DNA of 11,376 nt from Pseudomonadota bacterium (GTDB lineage: Bacteria > Pseudomonadota > Gammaproteobacteria > Steroidobacterales > Steroidobacteraceae). Shown here piece after piece: positions 7,661 through 11,376 of the stretch. The translations under genes and the position numbers were made by a program. Each line of letters begins with the position of its first letter. Position 1 is the stretch's first letter. A model generated the notes under the pieces. It searched no databases. It was given only the letters and a program-made list of their open reading frames with translations, and had not been told where the DNA came from. Location: contig JAKBCG010000049.1 of assembly GCA_021808035.1 (NCBI GenBank), positions 1-11,376 on the forward strand, written 5' to 3'.

Positions 7661-8109
7661 GCCGCCCAGACGGGCAGGTTGATCTCAGCAAAAAGCGCGC
7701 ATGGGTATCGAGCAGCGAAATGAAGACTGGCCAGTCGTTCGGTATTCCACTGACGCCGGAGGCCGTTCAAGTCCTCAGGCGACTTCCGCGCAATGGCGAC
7801 TATGTCTTCCAATGGCATGGCGAGCGAATAGATGACTGCAATACGCTCGCCTTTCAAAAAGCCGTGAAGGCAGCCAAAGTCGAGCCGTGCCGCTGGCACG
7901 ACCTACGTCATAGCTGGGCTTCGTGGGCGGTACAGAGCGGCGTCACTCTGCAGCAGCTGATGCTGCTCGGCGGTTGGCGAAGCTTCTCGATGGTGCTCCG
8001 GTACGCTCACTTGGCGCCCGACCATTTGGCCGTGGCGGCCGGCAAAATCCGCCTGAAACGTCGCACAAAAACCGGCACATCCAAAACGGCCACGAGACGA
8101 ATGCACTAA
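7651..8109 (+). pseudogene. Tyrosine recombinase (phage/island integrase), C-terminal catalytic fragment
   Basis: Remnant of a site-specific tyrosine integrase. The frame opens after a TGA at 7648-7650; recognisable coding begins near GQVDLSKKRAWVSSSEMK (from about 7672), with the first ATG at 7720. Numbering from that ATG: Lys2 (the beta-hairpin lysine), His60 and Arg63 in WHDLRHSWASW, Trp86 at the second His/Trp position (GGW), and nucleophile Tyr95 in RYAHLAPDHL (codon 8002-8004). The 3' end is natural (TAA 8107-8109) with a basic tail. Missing are the N-terminal arm, the SAM-like core-binding domain and the first catalytic Arg, about two-thirds of a normal ~350-400-residue integrase, so it cannot recombine alone. 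The break falls where the IS256 left end should be. Only 14 bp separate it from the 3' end of tRNA-Met, the classic position for an island integrase beside its attachment site. Confidence 0.85.
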
Positions 8110-8123
8110 AAACTCTGGTATTT

Positions 8124-8200
8124 TGGTGGTGAGAGAGGGACTCGAACCCTCGACCTCGGCATTATGAGTGCCACGCTCTAACCAGCTGAGCTACCTCACC
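8124..8200 (-). tRNA. tRNA-Met (anticodon CAT), elongator type
   Basis: The minus strand folds into a full cloverleaf. The acceptor stem is GGTGAGG paired with TCTCACC (one G-T pair), discriminator A and an encoded CCA (8124-8126). The D arm is GCTC...GAGC, the anticodon loop is CTCATAA with anticodon CAT, and the T arm is GAGGG-TTCGAGT-CCCTC. The G1-C72 pair excludes initiator tRNA-fMet. A CAT anticodon can also belong to tRNA-Ile2 (lysidine-modified); overall likeness favours elongator Met, but this needs an identity-element check. The tRNA 3' end faces the integrase remnant and is the probable attachment site. Downstream on the minus strand there is a T5 run at 8108-8112 but no clear terminator hairpin. 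Confidence 0.93.
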
Positions 8201-8218
8201 AAATCTCGTCCCGCGGTC

Positions 8219-8237
8219 CCGCCGGCGGAACCGGCGG
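8219..8237. other. 7-bp perfect hairpin between fumC and tRNA-Met
   Basis: CCGCCGG, a 5-base loop (CGGAA) and CCGGCGG form a perfect inverted repeat. On the transcribed minus strand it falls in the predicted tRNA leader and 74 bp past the fumC stop. No T-run follows, so it is either a weak fumC-operon terminator or a structure in the tRNA precursor that is removed during 5' processing. Confidence 0.35.
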
Positions 8238-8252
8238 CCGAGAGGGCTGGTG

Positions 8253-8281
8253 ATTTTCCGGGCCGAGCGCCGCCCTGTCAA
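8253..8281 (-). promoter_or_regulatory. Probable sigma-70 promoter of the tRNA-Met gene
   Basis: On the minus strand a perfect -35 box TTGACA (8276-8281) is followed by a 17-bp spacer and GAAAAT (8253-8258), a 4/6 match to the -10 consensus. Transcription would begin near 8246, leaving a ~45-nt leader before the tRNA. The bases after the -10 are GC-rich (CACCAGCCC), as in stringently controlled stable-RNA promoters. It lies 30-58 bp beyond the fumC stop codon. Confidence 0.6.
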
Positions 8282-8310
8282 GCAACACCGCAGCGCCGCG
8301 GACGCCCATC

Positions 8311-9711
8311 TCAGAACGGTCGGACCATCGACTCCGGTCGCACCCAGCGATCGAAATCCTCCGCGCTCACGTAGCCCAGCGCGAGCGCAGCCGCGCGCAG
8401 CGTCGCCCCTTCTTCGCGGGCCCGCTGCGCGATCCGCGCGGCCTTGTCGTACCCTATATGTGGAGCAAGCGCCGTCACGAGCATCAGGGAGTCGCGCACG
8501 AGTCTCTCGATGCGCTCGCGATCGGGCTCGATTCCGGCGACGCAACGATCGGCGAAGCTCATCGACGCGTCGGCCAGCAACCGGATCGACTGCAGGACAT
8601 CGTGGCTGATCACCGGCTTCATCGCGTTGAGCTCGAACTGCCCCTGGCTGCCAGCGATCGTCACGGTGACGTGATTGCCGATCACCTGCGCCGCGACCAT
8701 GCACAGCGCCTCGATCTGCGTCGGGTTGACCTTGCCGGGCATGATCGACGAGCCAGGCTCGTTGGCCGGCAGGCGCAGTTCGCCGAGCCCGCCGCGCGGC
8801 CCCGATCCCATCAGGCGGATGTCGTTGCCGATTTTCATCAGCGACACGGCGAGCACGTTCAGCGCGCCGGACACCTCGACCATCGCATCGTGAGCGGCGA
8901 TGGCTTCGAACTTATCGCCGGCGGTCACGAACGGCAGGCCGGTCAGGCCCGCGACGGTTTGCGCGAACAGCACGTCGAAACCGGGTCGCGCGTTGAGGCC
9001 CGTACCGACCGCGGTGCCGCCCTGCGCGAGCGGATAGAGCCGCGGCAGGCAGCCCTCGACGCGCGCGATCCCGAGTTCGATCTGTCTCGCGTAGCCGCCG
9101 AACTCCTGGCCGAGGGTGAGCGGCGTCGCGTCCTGCATATGGGTGCGTCCGATCTTCACGAGCGCGGCGAAGGCGGTCGCCTTCTCGCGCAGCACCGCCT
9201 GCAGGCGGCGCAAACCCGGCAACAGCAGCCGGTGGATCTCAGTGACCGCCGCGATGTGCATCGCGGTCGGCATGGAGTCGTTCGACGATTGTCCGCGGTT
9301 CACGTGGTCGTTGGGGTGCACCGGCTCCTTGCCCCCGCGGCCGCGGCCGAGCAGCTCGTTGGCGCGGCCCGCGAGCACCTCGTTCATGTTCATGTTCGTC
9401 TGGGTCCCGGATCCGGTCTGCCAGACGACCAGCGGAAACTCTCCATCGTGCCGGCCCGCGATGACCTCGTCGGCCGCCGCGATGATCGCTGTGCTGCGCC
9501 GTTCGTCGAGTTCCCCGAGCGTTCGGTTCGCGATCGCCGCCGCCTTCTTTTGCAGCGCGAGCGCGCGGATCAACGGGCCCGGCATGCGCTCTTCGCCGAT
9601 GTGGAAATTGTCGATCGCGCGCTGCGTCTGCGCACCCCAGTAGTGCGCCGCCGGAACCTCCACCTCACCCAGGCTGTCGCGCTCCAGACGCGTGGCGTCG
9701 CGCGAGGTCAT
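8311..9711 (-). CDS. fumC: Class II fumarate hydratase (fumarase C)
   Basis: Catalyses reversible hydration of fumarate to L-malate in the TCA cycle; cytoplasmic homotetramer, iron-free and oxygen-stable, unlike class I fumarases. The 466 residues match the usual ~465. Visible motifs: QTGSGTQTNMN (98-108), NDHVNRGQSSNDSMPTA (134-150), the GRTHMQDATP loop (188-197) with catalytic His191 (E. coli His188), and the superfamily signature GSSIMPGKVNP (320-330) carrying the catalytic serine on its mobile loop. The SSNDSMPTA and THMQDATP forms fit fumarase rather than aspartase or argininosuccinate lyase. The ATG at 9711 is 3 bp after the ychF stop and has no clear Shine-Dalgarno, so translational coupling to ychF is likely. 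It is the last gene of the pth-ychF-fumC run. Confidence 0.96.
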   Translation of the reverse strand: MTSRDATRLERDSLGEVEVPAAHYWGAQTQRAIDNFHIGEERMPGPLIRALALQKKAAAIANRTLGELDERRSTAIIAAADEVIAGRHDGEFPLVVWQTGSGTQTNMNMNEVLAGRANELLGRGRGGKEPVHPNDHVNRGQSSNDSMPTAMHIAAVTEIHRLLLPGLRRLQAVLREKATAFAALVKIGRTHMQDATPLTLGQEFGGYARQIELGIARVEGCLPRLYPLAQGGTAVGTGLNARPGFDVLFAQTVAGLTGLPFVTAGDKFEAIAAHDAMVEVSGALNVLAVSLMKIGNDIRLMGSGPRGGLGELRLPANEPGSSIMPGKVNPTQIEALCMVAAQVIGNHVTVTIAGSQGQFELNAMKPVISHDVLQSIRLLADASMSFADRCVAGIEPDRERIERLVRDSLMLVTALAPHIGYDKAARIAQRAREEGATLRAAALALGYVSAEDFDRWVRPESMVRPF

Positions 9712-9714
9712 GGC

Positions 9715-10806
9715 TCAGACGTTGAACCGAAAGTGCATCACGTCGCCTTCGTGCACCACGTACTCCTTGCCCTCGAGGCGCAGCTTTCCGGCTTCCTTCG
9801 CGCCCGCCTCGCCGCGACCGGTGACGAAATCGGCGTAGCCGATGACCTCGGCGCGGATGAAGCCCCGCTCGAAATCCGTGTGGATCACGCCCGCGGCCTG
9901 CGGTGCGGTCGCGCCCTTGCGCACCGTCCAGGCGCGCACCTCTTTGACTCCCGCGGTGAAGTACGTCTGCAGACCGAGCAGCTCGTAGGCGCCGCGGATC
10001 ACGCGATCGAGTCCCGGCTCCTCGAGTCCGAGTTCCTTCAGGAAGTCCGCACGGTCGGCCTCGTCGAGCTGCGCGATCTCCGCTTCGATCGCCGCGCAGA
10101 CGGGGATCACCACGGCCCCCTCCTGTGCCGCGAGCTCGCGCACCAGGTCGAGCCGCGGATTCGCCGCGAACCCGCGCTCGTCGACGTTGGCGACGTACAT
10201 CACCGGCTTGTCGGTCAGCAGATGCAGGTCGCGTAACAGCAGCCGTTCGTTCGCATCGAGCGCGAGCGCTCGCACCGGCCGGGCGTCGTTGAGCTGCCCC
10301 CGGACCCGTTCGAGCAGGTCCTTGAGCGTCACCGCTCCCTTGTCGCCCGTCTTCGCGCTCTTGAGTGCCTTCTGGAGCGCGCGCTCGACGCTGTCCAAGT
10401 CGGCGAGGGCGAGCTCGGTATCGATCACCTCGATGTCGCGCCGCGGATCCACGGCGCCGGCGACATGGACGATGTCGTCGTTCTCGAAGCAGCGCACCAC
10501 GTGGGCGATCGCGTCGACCTCGCGGATGTGCGCGAGGAACTTGTTCCCGAGCCCCTCGCCCTTCGATGCGCCCGCGACCAGTCCGGCGATGTCGACGAAC
10601 TCGACCGTCGTCGGCACCACCCGCTCCGGATGCACGATCGCCGCAAGTGTCGCGAGGCGCGGATCCGGCACGGGCACGACGCCGACGTTCGGGTCGATCG
10701 TGCAGAACGGATAGTTCTCCGCCGCGATCTGCGCGCGCGTCAACGCGTTGAACAAGGTCGATTTGCCGACGTTCGGCAGTCCGACGATTCCACAGCGGAT
10801 CGGCAT
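9715..10806 (-). CDS. ychF: Redox-responsive ribosome-associated ATPase YchF (Obg/OLA1 family)
   Basis: Universally conserved P-loop NTPase of the TRAFAC Obg family that prefers ATP over GTP and binds ribosomes; linked to oxidative-stress control and translation. Its 363 residues equal the family norm. Visible: Walker A/G1 GLPNVGKST (9-17); G3 DIAGLVAGASKGEGLGNKF (72-90); the G4 position reads NVDE (207-210) instead of the NKxD of GTPases, the change that explains ATP preference; a helical insert about 120-200; and a C-terminal TGS domain about 280-361 ending in the usual HEGDVMHFRFNV. The ATG at 10806 shares one base with the pth stop (TGATG), an arrangement that favours coupled translation. 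The pth-ychF pairing is widely conserved in Gammaproteobacteria. Confidence 0.97.
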   Translation of the reverse strand: MPIRCGIVGLPNVGKSTLFNALTRAQIAAENYPFCTIDPNVGVVPVPDPRLATLAAIVHPERVVPTTVEFVDIAGLVAGASKGEGLGNKFLAHIREVDAIAHVVRCFENDDIVHVAGAVDPRRDIEVIDTELALADLDSVERALQKALKSAKTGDKGAVTLKDLLERVRGQLNDARPVRALALDANERLLLRDLHLLTDKPVMYVANVDERGFAANPRLDLVRELAAQEGAVVIPVCAAIEAEIAQLDEADRADFLKELGLEEPGLDRVIRGAYELLGLQTYFTAGVKEVRAWTVRKGATAPQAAGVIHTDFERGFIRAEVIGYADFVTGRGEAGAKEAGKLRLEGKEYVVHEGDVMHFRFNV

Positions 10807-11376
10807 CAGTGGGTCGCGGCGCGGGCGTGAAGTTTCGCCATCGCCTTCTCCGCGCCGAACTCGAGCAGGATCGGGATGCAGTCGGCCGCCGTGTTCACCG
10901 CGTCGATGATCGCATCCTCCTCGGCGCGCGGCGCGCGCGTCAGCACGTAATCGATGACCTCGGCCTTCGTTCCGGGGTGGCCGATGCCGAGACGCAGGCG
11001 CCAGAAGTTCTCGCCGATGTGCGCGATCGTGTCCCGCAGACCGTTGTGCCCGCCGTGTCCGCCGCCGAATTTGAGCCGTGCGGTGCCGACCGGCAGATCG
11101 AGCTCGTCGTGCACGACGAGGACCTGCTCCGGCGGGACCTTGAAGAAATCGCTGAGCTGTCGGACCGCGAGTCCGCTGCGGTTCATGTAGGTGGTCGGCT
11201 TCAGGAGGATCAGGTCTCGCTCCGCGATCGTGACACGAGCGGTTTCACCTGAGTATTTGCGATAGTCACGAAACTCTCCTCCATGACGATTCGCGAGCAC
11301 GTCGACGAACCAGAAGCCGGCGTTGTGCCGCGTCGACTGGTGTTCCGGGCCCGGATTGCCGAGACCCACGATGATC
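10806..11376 (-). CDS. pth: Peptidyl-tRNA hydrolase, N-terminus beyond window edge
   Basis: Releases tRNA from peptidyl-tRNAs that drop off the ribosome, an essential recycling step in the cytoplasm. The frame continues past the window end as IIVGLGNPGPEH, so the GTG at 11367-11369 is an internal Val; by comparison with E. coli Pth about 4-6 residues are missing. Counting from that Val, the catalytic and substrate-binding residues are Asn5 (GLGNPG), His15 (TRHNAGFWFVD), Asp88 (VVHDELDLP) and Asn109 (GGHGGHNGL), all at a constant offset from E. coli Asn10, His20, Asp93 and Asn114. KPTTYMNRSG and RLGIGHPG are further family blocks. The stop overlaps the ychF start by one base. The operon promoter would lie outside the window. 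Confidence 0.97.
   Translation of the reverse strand, partial: IIVGLGNPGPEHQSTRHNAGFWFVDVLANRHGGEFRDYRKYSGETARVTIAERDLILLKPTTYMNRSGLAVRQLSDFFKVPPEQVLVVHDELDLPVGTARLKFGGGHGGHNGLRDTIAHIGENFWRLRLGIGHPGTKAEVIDYVLTRAPRAEEDAIIDAVNTAADCIPILLEFGAEKAMAKLHARAATH

Noticed and set aside
7586..7672. GGTTC...GAACC inverted repeat next to the transposase start as an IS terminal repeat or operator
   Set aside because: The arms are only 5 bp and 27 bp apart, no partner is found at the other IS end, and it could be chance.
8458..10236. A 592-codon open frame on the plus strand opposite fumC and ychF
   Set aside because: It is antisense to two clearly conserved genes, is rich in Arg/His/Asp/Ala as expected from reading GC-rich codons backwards, and shows no domain. 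It is a composition shadow.
1..11376. CRISPR array, toxin-antitoxin pair, retron or defence cassette
   Set aside because: I looked for regularly spaced repeats and for small gene pairs on both strands and saw none. The only mobile components are the IS256 element and the integrase remnant.

Overview
The window is chromosomal DNA from a high-GC proteobacterium (about two-thirds G+C by eye). A gammaproteobacterium is most likely, because it has a pth-ychF gene pair, a class II fumarase, an elongator-type tRNA-Met with an encoded CCA end, and a GlyGly-CTERM-like sorting signal, which is mainly a gammaproteobacterial feature. I cannot name the genus.

Layout. (1) 1-5022 (+): one very long open frame, already open at base 1, for a secreted S53 (sedolisin/kumamolisin-type) peptidase. 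It has a propeptide, a catalytic domain with all key residues, two invasin-type Ig domains, an NHL/SMP-30-like beta-propeller and three more Ig-like domains. It then has a GlyGly-CTERM-like anchor followed, in the same frame, by a second signal-peptide-like segment and a ~200-residue outer-membrane beta-barrel. (2) 5088-about 6460 (-): a TPR-sulfotransferase that has lost its 5' end. (3) About 6460-7650 (-): an IS256-family element whose transposase keeps its DDE residues but whose 3' terminus is missing; it runs straight into the sulfotransferase gene. (4) About 7651-8109 (+): the C-terminal catalytic half of a tyrosine integrase, cut at its 5' side by the IS. (5) 8124-8200 (-): tRNA-Met(CAT), whose 3' end faces the integrase remnant, as in an island inserted at a tRNA gene. 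(6) 8311-11376 (-): a compact housekeeping operon pth-ychF-fumC, transcribed toward the tRNA, with a 1-base overlap and a 3-base gap.

The right half (tRNA and pth-ychF-fumC) looks like stable core chromosome: translation quality control, ribosome-associated ATPase and TCA cycle. The middle (5.1-8.1 kb) looks like the worn edge of an integrated element: a tRNA attachment site, an integrase stump, and an IS flanked on both sides by genes that have lost the ends facing it. The left gene is an accessory secreted protease.

The observation most worth following is the protease frame: it reads without interruption through a C-terminal sorting signal and then a fresh signal peptide plus beta-barrel. 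It could be a polyprotein cut into a surface protease and a porin-like partner, a protease tethered to its own barrel, or two genes fused by loss of a stop codon.
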